The notes beneath the pieces were generated by a model. It was not told the DNA's origin, made no database searches, and saw only the letters and a list, made by a program, of their open reading frames with translations. Below, in pieces: positions 32,780 to 44,334 of a DNA stretch of 64,000 nt. The stretch is from Adiantum capillus-veneris (lineage: Eukaryota; Streptophyta; Polypodiopsida; Polypodiales; Pteridaceae). The stretch spans positions 90,945,914 through 91,009,913 of the forward strand of contig CM043944.1 in assembly GCA_014529385.2 (NCBI GenBank). Reading direction: 5' to 3'. The number at the start of each line of letters is the position of its first letter. Position 1 is the first letter of the stretch. The position numbers and the translations under genes were made by a program.

Positions 32780-33418
32780 TGCAACAAATGGAGAGTGAGG
32801 CGTGCCTACAAAATACTCAAAAACTACATGCTAAAAGGAGTAAATCAACTGTTCCACATACCTGGTAAATACCACAAGCATATAACCAAAGCTTTACACA
32901 ATTTGTGAGAGGCAGAGAGCAAGGAAGAATGTGTAGGTGCATCTCCTAGAGCGGATTGCTACACTAGCATGGCGAGAGAGGAGAGAAGAGAGGAGAGAAG
33001 AATAACACAAACAGTACTGGGTGCAATCTCCTCCCATGCCAGAGTGAACATTTTCCTCTTGCAGGTATTTATTTAGAGATTTCTTGAATGCTCAAAATGA
33101 ATACATACTGCCCGGACAGGACATAACAATGATCGTAGCTCATAAAGAGCACTTGAATAATGAAATGTACATAAATGTGATATCCTATCGCATAGGCCTT
33201 AGCTTTTGCCACCTGTCATCTGAAATAAATAAGTGATTTTCCATTTCCATTACATACCTCTCTGTTAGAAAGCAATTATCCTTACTTGAGCTAAGATAAG
33301 AATCGTAAATCATACTTGTCAAAAACAACTGTTAGCATTCTACGTCAGAAATATCATATATCGAAAGAAAAGTTCATAAACTTAAACAACATTGCTTATG
33401 CCTATCGTCATCTACATA
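32780..33418 (-). mobile_element. LTR of family L, 3' half (split by insertion)
   Basis: On the minus strand it runs from the insertion point (agatgacgataggcataagc) to a TTTGTTGCA end at 32780. It aligns with the second half of the LTR at 59391-60572 in the same order: AAGCAAT, TTTTTGACAAGTAT, GCTGACAGGTGG-like, CTCTCGCC, GCTTGTGGTAT. The first half lies at 48837-49403. No primer site follows the 32780 end, so it is a solo LTR or remnant. Confidence 0.8.
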
Positions 33419-34286
33419 TGTAGACCCCAATACTTTTTGACAATTTGTACACAACTCCGGGTTAATTGGGATATGCATGGGCATGCTAGAAGCATTTTCA
33501 TTTTAAATTATTGCACATGTATGCCTATTTAGCATGATTTGATGCTGCTGCATATAAATGATTAGATAGAATTTTAAAGCATTTGCTGATGTTTACATTA
33601 AAATTTGAATGCTATGTTAGTTCTTTTAATAGAAGTTCATAAGTTTTTGACCTAGTTTGGCCGTTTTTGACTGGAAAAAGATGGAAAGCTTACCAACTCG
33701 AGAAAGTTTCAAGGTGAGTATTACAATAAGAGGTCTTGAGTTCAGTCTTAGCCGAAGTAGATCTTTGAAGTCTTGTGAGTTTGCCCTAACTTGTCAATGC
33801 ATGTTACTCGATTGAAACAATAAAATCCGAGTTAGATTTTGAGCTTGCCTATGAAGAAACGGGAGGTTTACACAAGTTTTGGTGTAATTATTGGGAAAAG
33901 CTTTAAATTTTTACTTAAAATCCGGGAGAGACGGTGAAATTAGAGAATAGGGGGAGAGAAGATTTGAGCTCAAGGCTCATTACCATGATAGAGATCTTAG
34001 AGATCTTTGAGGTTTCAGGGATTTTAACCCTTTTGCAAAGAGTGAACTAGGTCTTCTAAAGACCATTAAAAAATCAATTTTAAAAAAACGAGTTTTTAAA
34101 GTTGTTTTCCCTGAACCGCCATGATCAGAGCGTGAGAACCGCCTAGGGAATAGTTAGAGGGTCACGAGCAGTTAGTGAGAAAGGGATTTGTGTGTAGCAC
34201 TGAGTATGTGTGTGTGGGTCATGTGAAGAAGTAGAGAGAGAGAAAGCATGACCAGAGCCGCCAAGAATGGGGCGCAGTTAGTTAGT

Positions 34287-34331
<45 letters not shown>

Positions 34332-34524
34332 CTGCCCTGTAGCAAGCCGTGAGGGAAGCCGTGTGCAAGAAAGAGTAGGAATGGTCACTAGAGGAAGTCG
34401 CGAGGGTGCAGTTAGAGTTAGAGAGAGATAAGGAGGTCGCCTGGCAGACCCGAGAAGGGGAGAGCATACAAGAGCCTGAGGGCAAGGTGAGTGAGGCTGC
34501 GAGGCCGTTGTGGGCAAGTTACGA

Positions 34525-34580
<56 letters not shown>

Positions 34581-34868
34581 ACAATAGTGCATGAGAGGTT
34601 TTTCGTGTGTGTTTACAAGTTAGAGAGAGAGAGAATGAGTTTTTGTGTTGTGTGTTACTGTGTGTATGTAGTGAATTAGAGAGAGAGAAATTGTCTGTAG
34701 TGCTAAGTTAGAGAATGAGAAGAGTGAGAGAGAGAAGAACAATTGCCTACAAAGGACCGTTAGTTGTTGAGGGGGTTGTTGATCTAGGCGTTGCTCATAG
34801 GTGTCACGGGCGATAAGTGAGCGGGTGCCGCCCTTGACCCAAGTGTTTGTAGGCAAGACCCATATAGG

Positions 34869-34914
<46 letters not shown>

Positions 34915-35205
34915 AGGCTGCCACCTTCACTATTTGTAAGTAGATAAAGAGAGAAAGCGTGACTAGGTTCGCAAGCCTGAGAGGGTAAAAAGAGGGAGTA
35001 GAGTCTGAAAGAAGTAGAGAGAGAGAGAGAGAGAGTAAACCTGAAGCGTAGACAATAGAGAGAAGATGATTGTTGCATTAGAGCTATTAGAGGAGAGGGA
35101 GGGTTGACTACCTGTGTGTGTGTGTGTAGTGAGACAGAGAGAGAATGAATACCTTGCTAAGTTAGAGGAGAGAGAAATAGAGGAAGTTGTGTTCCGCATG
35201 TCATA

Positions 35206-35246
<41 letters not shown>

Positions 35247-36151
35247 TGTGCATATCATTGCCTGAGAAATATTTGAGAGAGAAAGAGAGCGAAATTTGAA
35301 TGAGCAAAGAAGAAGGCACGAAGCTGAATGGGATTCTAGGCACGAAAGTGTTCCTGGGAAATTGAAGAGAACAATGGTTAGTCGAGTTCATTTAATGAAA
35401 TAAACATTTAATACTTATAAACTTAAAAAATTTAAAATCTTTAAAACATATTAGATAGAAGCATTAAAAACTGAAAAACAATATTATTTTCATGCACTAG
35501 TTCCTAATTGAGAATAAATTTGATCGTTTGAAGATGTATCTGCATTAAAAGCATGTTTGGAAATGAAATGTTGCATATTGTTGCATGATTAGTGGCATTT
35601 GGAAAAGGAAATAGATTATTGATAGTTTTTGGCAATTTCAATGGAAATTTACATTTTACGATATTATTTTTGGTGTTTTTGATTGGAAAGTTTGCAAATC
35701 TATTCAATGATTCTAGTTGCAATGTTCATTAATCTGAAATCCAATGAGTGATTGCTTCGTTCTATGAGTCTAGAATGTGTGAGTTCTGAAATGTAGTTTT
35801 GAACTCTAGCGGTCAAGTAAATGCTTGAAGGATTGCATGTTGATAAATCTTGGTTAAAAACTCCATTAAAAATGTATATGAGAACTCAAATTTTAACCAT
35901 AAATAGCATATCTAGAGGCGCATACATGAGGAATAGTGCATATTAGAGAGTTGGACTACGAGACTAGGACAGCAGGCATTGTTAGACTATAAGAATTTAG
36001 CAAAATAAGTGAAATACAAACGCGTATTAATAAAATTGATAAAATGGGCTTGAGAGTAGCAAATGAGAGGCAAATTAGTGCACTTTTAGGTTAGTTAGGG
36101 GGCCGTTGGTTTAATTGACCGTCATTAGAAAGACTTGGAAGGCAGCATTCA
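33419..36151 (+). mobile_element. 5' LTR of the Tat/Athila-like element
   Basis: 2733 bp, TGTAGACC...GCATTCA. Holds (GA)n tracts at 34287-34328, 34531-34576, 34874-34911 and 35212-35242, and a (GT)n at 35117-35127. Small frames of Glu-Arg or Leu-Ser repeats are microsatellite artefacts. The next bases (tttggtgcatccatcgggag) occupy the primer-site position, but I cannot match them to a tRNA. Confidence 0.92.
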
Positions 36152-36724
36152 TTTGGTGCATCCATCGGGAGCTCGGCTAGCTACTTCAGCTACGGGGCAC
36201 CCTGGTGCATAGACTTTGCATGCCGATCATTCCCTGGTTTGACCTAGAGACCTAACTGAAATATAGAGCGTTTAGTCTAAGTAAGTGAGTGAGAGCACAC
36301 ATAAACATTCCCGCGCGGTCCTTAGACTTAAAGAGGCGTGGTTGTTTGTGTGTGAGTGACAATCAGGTCAAGGACACGATTGTCCGTGGGCACTCAGGTT
36401 TTCCCAATTGCTAGAGAGAGTTAATCAAATCTCAATAAAGTAGAGTTCCTATACTCGAAGTAATACGACTGTAGTCAAGGATCCTATGTCGTTATAATGG
36501 GTTAGCAATTTGCCTTATCTCAATAAGTGGAGAATTTTAGACAAGCTTTTAGAAGCCACGAGCATAGTTGAATACACTTATAAAGGCCTGTACATAGGAT
36601 GGCTGTGTAGTACATCAGGGGAAGAAGGAGAGTGCGTACACAAGTACACTGAACCGGAAAGGGCTCTTTCCGTAGACGCTCAATAGTTAGAGACCTCGAA
36701 AATAATCGTCAACACACCTAGTGA

Positions 36725-39043
36725 TTCTGTGTCAAAGCCCTTAACGCATTTAGACACATACGCAGCAATCCAGCTAATCGCCCACTGGAATTAGTGGACG
36801 TGATATACTATAAAACGATAGCATTTGACTCAGGTAGGGGTTACCATTGTGAAAGATATTCAATTCCAAAGGAAATGCCGCTAGCATTTAGCGACTTTCG
36901 AAAGTACTTAGCATTAGGGAGCGGGGTTCCTAGAGAGTTGGACCCTTACATGAATAAGAGCATAGAGACATCCTAGAGCGAGAAGAGAAATTTGCATCTA
37001 AGTGGCTTCTGTAGAAGCAAGTAGCTATAAAATATGCTTGGAGAACTATACGCTAACGTCGAGTGGCTCCAGGAGTATAAAAACTGGGAGGTGTCAACTA
37101 ACTTTGTAGGGTCACTAAGTCAACTACAAACAAAGACTAGAAGAAGGACTTGTTGTCGATACTATTGTCGTGTTCCACATCCACCCTGTGTGATTGGAAA
37201 CACTAGTTCAATGATTACAGTAAAGAGAAAATACTTAAGACAGATTATTGTTAAAGTGGCACATAGGAGCAGAATAAAACCCCTTTTACGACCCTTAGTA
37301 GACCAGTTACTTCAGACGTTTAGAGAGACTGGAGAGGATAATATAAAGATTGAGCGTGAAATCCTAGCAGTGGTATATGTTGCATTGAAGGATTAGTATT
37401 GATAGAGGCTACACAAGGTAGGCTACTGGGCCAACCCACGCCAGTAAGAGAAATAGTTGACCAACCATTTGTGACTTAGACCAATGTCGTGACGTGGGGT
37501 TAAGACATTTATTTGCTCTACACCTAGACCACAAGCACTAAATTTTTGGGAAGACCCACACTTCGAGAATCCGCTAGATCAAATGGCAGTGCCAGTAGCA
37601 CAAGCTACGATACAATTGGCAGACTTTACATAGTTTGCAAGGCTCTGGGATGAAGACCTTGATGCTCATCTTCAAAAATTTGAAGTAGCATGTGTAGCAA
37701 ACAAAATCATAGATAACAATCAAAAACTACATATTTTCCCAGCTAGCTTTAAGGATAAAGCTGCTAGTTGGTATGGAAATGTACCAGCAACAGATAGGGC
37801 TACTTACCCTGAGCTGACAACAACATTTTTAGCGAAGTTTTGCCGTCAAGGATTCCAAGGTAGACTCGCTCAATAGTTAGACTATCTTCAGCAGGGAATC
37901 AACGAAAGTATTGACAATTACATCCAAAGGATGGAGACAATAGTACGAAAGATGGTAAATACAGCACCAAACGAGGATACTCAAAAACGTAGGCTTGTAG
38001 ATGGCTTGCGAGATCCGAACGCTCAACAATATGTGAGTTTAAGAAGACCGACAGACTTAGCAGCTGCTAAACAAGAAGCTAGAAATTGGAAAGAGGTGCA
38101 ATTAAGCCAACAGAGGAGAAGAGAATTGTTTAGTGGACCTAGTATGGTTACTTCTCCCACTATACCAATTCCACGAACTTAGGAGCCCGTACCTGGTTAT
38201 GGAGCTACCCCACCACAAGTGGTGGTAAATACAAATCAGACTCCTTATTATTCCCCAAATCCATACATGACAGCTCCAGCCTACATGTTGCAGACTGGTA
38301 CACCACCACCGCCAGCTCTTACAGAAGAGAGGGTAGTCTAACTGATGACAGTCACAGTTGGAAAATTAAAAGAAGAAATTCTAAGTGCTTTAAGACCTCA
38401 AACGAAAGAAGTATATGCTACAGCTCAACAAGCAGTAGGCCCATCTATGAGTGCACCTCCAATGAGATCCAATCTGTGGTGTGGGAAGTGCAATGGTTAC
38501 GACCATTTGGCAACTGAGTGTCCAATTGCATCAAGGGTAGTGCCAGACCAAGTGCGTACATTGTTTTGTACCTTTTGTCCAGAAAAAAATCATGTGGAAG
38601 ACAATTGCTTTGTAAAGTAAGCGTATGAACACCGTCAAGCAAGGGCTATGCAAACTAATTATAACTTTATGGATAGGAACAATACAACCTATGAGATAGG
38701 TCCACCACCACAACCTTTCATGCAAAGGGGACTTCCTAAAACATATCAGCAGCAGTTACAACAACAAAGGCAAGGGTTAACCACGTAGGGGATTCTACCT
38801 ACGTCAAGGTTGCAAGGACAAATGAGGAGAAATTCTCCATATAGACCTCTGTTTCGAGGGAAAAAATTTCGATACACTAATCCAAATATGGGGCCATCTA
38901 GCCCTGTGGTATGCTATAATTGTCAACAGGAAGGGCATATAGCTCCTTATTGCCCCAATTCTCGTAAAAATCAAGACTATATACTGTTATGTCGAATTTG
39001 TAGCGAGGGGGGTCATTATGAAGATTCATGCCCCAAACGGTAA
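36725..39043 (+). pseudogene. gag: Gag with four CCHC zinc knuckles (six or more stops, frame kept)
   Basis: The same frame can be followed from about 36725 (ALNAFRHIRSNPANRPLELV) to TAA 39041-39043. The capsid-like part starts near 37583 (MAVPVAQATIQLADFT; FPASFKDKAASWYGN; LAKFCRQGFQGRLAQ; RRLVDGLRDPNAQQYV). Four CX2CX4HX4C knuckles follow: CGKCNGYDHLATEC 38480, CTFCPEKNHVEDNC 38567, CYNCQQEGHIAPYC 38912, CRICSEGGHYEDSC 38990. From 37583 on there are six in-frame stops (TAG 37631, 37874, 38180, 38786; TAA 38339, 38618) but no frameshift. The segment 37394-37490 is stop-dense. One or two knuckles are usual for plant Ty3 Gag, so four is notable. Confidence 0.82.
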
Positions 39044-39460
39044 CTTCAATGCAAAATGACAAAGGGAAACATAAGGTCGAAGGGGGTCCTAGTACCTCTG
39101 CCAATTTAGTAGAGTTTGAACAATTGCAGGATGGATTCCCTCGTAAACCAAACATAAGGAAAGTAACTTTTGCTAAAGACCCCGTGATGGTCGGGGTAGC
39201 TACTCGGTCTCAAAAGATGAACCATGATAAAGGGTTTACTATCCCGAATGTGAGTAAGAAGAGTGAGGAATCTTTCATAAAAGATTTTGTAGAATATCCT
39301 GATAAAGTGTTTGAGGATCATTCTGCTGATGAATCACCGATTGCTTTTAAGCTACAATAAGAAAAAGAAATCACAAAAGGTATAGCACATTTTCCATAAA
39401 GGTGAGACATCTATAGCTCACGGGTAGAGTGCACCAGAGACCTTTCATTTATGGGAGTCT
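39044..39460 (+). pseudogene. Gag-protease linker of the Tat/Athila-like element
   Basis: After a frameshift near 39040 the frame at 39028-39360 reads KGKHKVEGGPSTSANLVEF, KPNIRKVTFAKDPVMVGVAT and an acidic tail, ending TAA; translation-like sequence continues toward the protease. No domain recognised. Confidence 0.5.
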
Positions 39461-40128
39461 ATGAAGGATTGCAAAATATCATTGGACTTGACCACTTTAG
39501 TAGAGATATCTCCTCTTTGTAAGAAGCAACTATATCATAAGCTCGTACATAGGAGAGGGAAGAGAAAAAGCTCTAAAATGATGGAGCTAGTAAAAGAAAA
39601 AGGAGTTCAAGTAGTAGATCTATTTATGGACCTAGAAGCACCTACTATTTCCTTGGAAATAGGAAGCCATACGTGACAGGAGTGCAATCAGATGGTGGAG
39701 TAGCAGTCAGCTTAATGACTGAGCAAACTATGGGAGAGTTGGGATTGAAACAAGTGGAACATACGAACATCATTCTATGCTTGGCCGATCAACGACGTGT
39801 AAAACCTTTAGGGATTTTACAAGGGGTCAAGACTATAGTGGTAGGACTTGAGTTTCAAGTGAGTTACTTGATAGTTCGACCACATTTGTATGGGGCCTCT
39901 TTCCCAATATTGTTAGGAAGACCTTGGCTTGTACAAGCCAGGTGTGTGCAAAGTTGGCATAAAGGAGTGATCATTATTGGTCCTCGCAATGATAGAGTAG
40001 AATTGCGAGTTGTCTCTAAGGAGTTTTTGAGGGAGTATAAAAAGCCGACAGTGTCAGAAACGGAAGAGAACACAGATTATATTGGTGATAAATCAGAGGA
40101 TGAAGAAGCAGTTAAACAACGCTTCTAA
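39461..40128 (+). pseudogene. Retropepsin (aspartic protease) of the Tat/Athila-like element
   Basis: Residues LEAPTISLEIGSH (frame 39461-39676) pass by a one-base shift into the frame 39673-40128: VQSDGGVAVSLMTEQTMGEL, LADQRRVKPLGILQGVKTIV, and FPILLGRPWLVQA. The D-G-G triad is the form common in this branch. A charged tail with acidic ENTDYIGDKSEDEEA ends at 40128. The fold is complete apart from the frameshift. The protease would cleave Gag and Pol. Confidence 0.8.
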
Positions 40129-40156
40129 TTAAATACAAATAAATAATTTTTGATTT

Positions 40157-40652
40157 ATGAACAATGGTTACCATATGCAGATAGAGGATGATTCCACTGG
40201 GACAATCTCCACATCAGAGGGTGTTGGTAATTATGCTTGTCACATAGGAATGGGTGAATACGAAGTTCATTACTGTTCGGGTTATGATCCTAATAAGGAC
40301 ATTACACAATGGTTGTCCACCGCAGATGAGTGTTTTGCAAACTGTTCTAATATAACCCTGGAGGACAACCTAGAGGATAAGGATAAGCGGAAAATCCACT
40401 GCACTAGTAGAAGTAAAGGCTATTTGGGAACAACTACCAAAGGAGCGTGAGTTAGCAGACGAAGCTATGGCTCAAGTGCTACAAAAAATGGCCCGATTAG
40501 AAAGAGAAAAAGGGCAGGCTATTTTAGAGGCTAAGCATAGCAAAGGATTATTGAAGCAATGGGAATATTATTATAAACAAGAAGATATGGAAGAACAGTC
40601 AGAGGGATATGGGATCATTGACGTCCCTAAATTCTAGACTGAGGGCTCTTTA
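40157..40652 (+). pseudogene. Protease-RT linker, partly coiled coil
   Basis: The frame 40157-40450 (MQIEDDSTGTISTSEG, GYDPNKDITQWLSTADECF) is followed in the RT frame by AIWEQLPKERELADEAMAQV and LEREKGQAILEAKHSKGLLK, a run with heptad-like spacing, then TAG near 40635. No enzyme motif. It belongs to the polyprotein by position and frame. Confidence 0.5.
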
Positions 40653-43649
40653 ATGACTGAGGTAACACTAGATACCTATATGGTAAATATTGATAACTTG
40701 TCAACAAAGAATTATGAAAATGTGATTGTACCCTATTGTGGGACACAATCTGTGGTTGTTGTGAGTGATATGGAGAATAAAAATGAAGATTCCGAATCTC
40801 TTGTAAATAAACATGACCTACTTGAAAATGTTGTCTATAAGGAGGAAAAACATCCTTTAATAAGGGCTATGCCACGTACACAATCTTCTTTTGTGTTATC
40901 AAAAGATAATTTAACTGTTCAGTGGGAAGTGTCATAAGGAAAATTCTTAACATTAGGAAGTCAATTAAAAGGAGAAGTGTTGGAGCGTTTCAAAGAAGTA
41001 CTTACAAAGTATCAACATGCTTTTGCATGGTCGTATAAAGACCTACAAGGAGTCAAGCCTGAGCTATGTCAACACTATATTGACTTAGAATTTGGAGCTC
41101 AACCTATTTGTCAACGTCAGCGTCGCACCAATCCTGTTTATGCGGAATTGGTTAAGGCAAAAATAATGAAACTTTTGGATGTGGGATTTATTCATGCGGT
41201 TGCTTTTAGTGATTGGGTTTCCCCAATTGTAGTGGCTCCTAAGAAAAATAAGAAAAATTGTATTTGTGTAGCTTATAGAAAACCCAATGGGAAAACTAAG
41301 AAGGATCATTTTCCTTTGCCCTTTACCGATCAAGTTTTAGATTGTGTTGCCAGATATGCCCTTTATTCCTTTATGGATGGATTCAGTGGCTATAATCAAA
41401 TTCAAATACATGAATATGATCAATCAAAAACTACTTTTACTACTAAATGGGGAACATTTGCTTATTGAGTTATGCCATTTGGGCTACGTAATGCCCCTGC
41501 CACATTCCAACGTGTTATGATTGCAGCTTATCAGGATTTCCTACAAAAGTGGATGGAAATTTTTTTAGATGATTTTTCAATGCAAGGAACTGAAGAGGAT
41601 ATGCCTAAAAAGTTGGCCTTAGCGTTTGAACGTAGCATTGAAATGGGCATTTCTTTAGACCCTGAGAAGTGTGTCTTTGGGGTAACCAAAGGAATACTAC
41701 TAGGTCATGTTGTCTCTCGGGATGGCATTACAGTTGATGAGAGTAAGGTTAGTAAAATCAAAGATTTGCCAGTACCTCAGAATCTTCGTCAACTGCGAGG
41801 ATTTCTAGGGCATACAAATTACTATAGGAGATTCATTTTGACCTTTGCTTCAATTGTGGGACCTTTGCAAATTTGCTTAAAAAGGATATAGGTTATATGT
41901 GGACTGAGAAATGCCAAGTTGCATTTGAAGACATTAAAGACCGATTAGTAAAAGCGCCAATTCTAGTGAGTCCTGATTGGACAAAATAATTTCATATCCA
42001 TGCTGATGCATCTCAAACAGCAGTAGGGGTTGTGTTGTGTCAGGCTGATGATAAGAAAGTTGATCATCTAATCTATTATGCTAGTAGGGTCTTAAGTTAC
42101 CCTGAGCATAATTACACTACGAACTGAAAAAGAATACATGTCTATGGTTTTCTCGATTGATAAATTTCGGCATTATCTATTGGGAAATCATTTTGTATTC
42201 TACGTGGATCATGCCGCATTGAAATACTTGTTAAATAAACTAGAAATCTTTGGAAGACTCATTCGATGGATGTTACTTCTACAAGAGTTTGACTTTGAAG
42301 TAGTTGTACGACCAGGCAAGTCACATGTGTTAGTTGATCATCTTTCTAGATTACTTACTAATGATGTAGAGAGGGGAGTTGATGATGAGTTACCCGATGC
42401 TAACTTGTTTCTGATTGGAAGTGAGTTACCTTGGTATGCAGACATAGCTAATTTTCATAGCACGTCTGAATATCCTCACAAAGCAACTAAGCATGAAAAG
42501 AAGAAGCTACTTCTTCAAGCCCGTCACTATTCGTTGATGGGGGGTTTCTTATATCGTTATTTTCCTCGTGAACAAATTTATAGACAATGCTTATGAGAGG
42601 ACAAAGTTTATCAAGTTTTAAAGGCATTACATAATGAGTCTTGTGGAGGCCATTTTGCAGGGGAATTAACTGTAACAAAAGTATTGATTGCCGACTATTT
42701 ACAAAGACTCCTTTACACATTGTAAAAGGTGTGATAAATGTCATTGAGTTGGTCAACCCACTGTGCTATATGCAACGCCATTAACGCCAATACTAACTTT
42801 GAAGCCATTTGAGAAATGGGGAATAGATTTTGTAGGACCCATAAATCCTCCATCATGATATCGTTCTAATCGATATGTTTTGGTCTGTACAGACTATGTT
42901 ACCAAGTGGGTTGAAGCTAAACCTCTGAAGACTAATAGAGCCTTAGATGTGGCTAAGTTCCTCTATGAGGATATCATTACAAGATTTGGTTGTCCACTAG
43001 AGCTGGTTAGCGATTAAGGATCTCATTTTCTTAATGGCACTATTAGGGAATTGACCGAGTTATATAAAATTAAACATAGAAAGTCTACACTTTATTATTT
43101 ACGTGAAAATGGACAAGTGGAAGTTACCAACAGAATTTCTGGTAACATTTTAACGAAAAAAATAGCTGATAATTGTCGTGATTGGGATGAACGGTTACCT
43201 GAAGCATTATGGACTGATCGCACCACTTTTAAGGTAACAACCCAAAATACACCCTTCACTTTAGTTTATGGTGCTGAAGCCATATTTCCAATCAAAAAGG
43301 AGATTCCAACCTTAAGGGTTGCCTTATCTACTAGATTTGGTGAAGAGGAATCTTTAAAAGATAGGTTGTTTGCCTTGCTTAAACTTCGACGAGATGTGCT
43401 TGCTAGCCTTACAAAGTCTTGAGGCTATGCAAAGGCGGCGTAAAGCTTGGCTATCGCCATATTAAAGTTCGAAAATTTCAAAGAGATGATAAGGTTTTAA
43501 TTTATGATAGTCGTTACTATAAATTCCCTAGAAAACTGCAGATACGATGGTTAGGTCCTTTTAAAGTACTTCGGACCTTCACTAATGGGTCCTTGTTAGT
43601 TCAAGACATTGACGAAGCTTTAGATCCTTTCAAAGTCAATGGTCTGTGA
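40653..43649 (+). pseudogene. pol: Pol: RT, RNase H, integrase (broken)
   Basis: RT: KYQHAFAWSYKDLQGVKPEL, VSPIVVAPKK, SFMDGFSGYNQIQ, MPFGLRNAPATFQ and the catalytic FLDDFS (41560-41580). TAA at 40935 and TGA at 41466 interrupt one frame; a one-base loss near 41868 and another shift near 42122 break RNase H (HADASQTAVGVVL, DHAALKYLL). The integrase starts near 42490 and shows GIDFVGP, VSD-stop-GSHF (TAA 43016, where relatives have Gln), and ENGQVEVTNR, so D, D and E positions are visible. A GPF module (RWLGPFKVLRTFTNGSLLVQ) ends the protein at TGA about 43649. No chromodomain follows. Confidence 0.88.
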
Positions 43650-43869
43650 GTGAAACACTATTTCACTTAGTTAAAAAACATAAGGGCAAAACCATTAAAA
43701 AAACAAAAAACAAAAATCAAGTAAAAAAGAGAGAAAATTTGAGTTGCATAAGAAGTTTGTCTATTTCTTTCTTGTTTTGGAATAAGTGTTAACAGTGGTT
43801 ATTCTATGGCAGGAATTATTGCCTCGTTCATCATCACATTTTTTCCATTCCATCCATATTTGGTGAGTC

Positions 43870-44334
43870 ATGGACACCTCTATAGACTACTTGTTTGCTG
43901 TGTTTAGACCTTTCATTTGTGGGTTAGGCATAGAGACCGTTGTCTGCATGATTGATGATATACATGAGGTAGACTGGCTATTACGATGGTGGGACATAGG
44001 TTTTGAATTAGAGGTGCATGACTGGGATTATTTACGGTTCTTGCTTGCACTTTTTGGGTATTTTTGTGAGAATGGCCCTATAGCATTTATGGAGATGTTT
44101 CTTGACTTAGATAAGGATATTACGATTGACCCCATGGTAGATTTGCAGTTTATTATTCTTGACGATGAGGATGAGGGGGTACCCTTGGGTTTACCTAGGG
44201 GATTATATCATATGGTGTTGCCTAGACAACAAGCAATACTCCAATATGGCCAAGCACAACCCTATGGAGGGGTTCTTCAGTGTGTAGCACCTTTTGGCTT
44301 AGCCAATGCACCTGCACTATTCCGTAATATGTAG
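43870..44334 (+). CDS. Intact ORF between integrase and 3' LTR, function unknown
   Basis: 154 codons without interruption in an element where every other gene is broken. The protein is acidic and rich in Trp/Phe/Leu (MDTSIDYLFAVFRPFICGLG, HEVDWLLRWWDIGFELEVHD, LDLDKDITIDPMVD). It has no signal peptide or clear membrane span. The last 25 residues (QCVAPFGLANAPALFRNM) resemble motif B of Ty3 RT (VMPFGLRNAPATFQRVM in this element). Position matches the extra or env-like ORFs of Athila relatives, but I see no envelope features. It could also be a chance survivor or an RT-derived fragment. Confidence 0.5.
   Translation: MDTSIDYLFAVFRPFICGLGIETVVCMIDDIHEVDWLLRWWDIGFELEVHDWDYLRFLLALFGYFCENGPIAFMEMFLDLDKDITIDPMVDLQFIILDDEDEGVPLGLPRGLYHMVLPRQQAILQYGQAQPYGGVLQCVAPFGLANAPALFRNM

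Noticed and set aside
43870-44334. Envelope gene of an Athila-type element
   Set aside because: No signal peptide, transmembrane segment or cysteine pattern of an envelope protein; only the genomic position fits.
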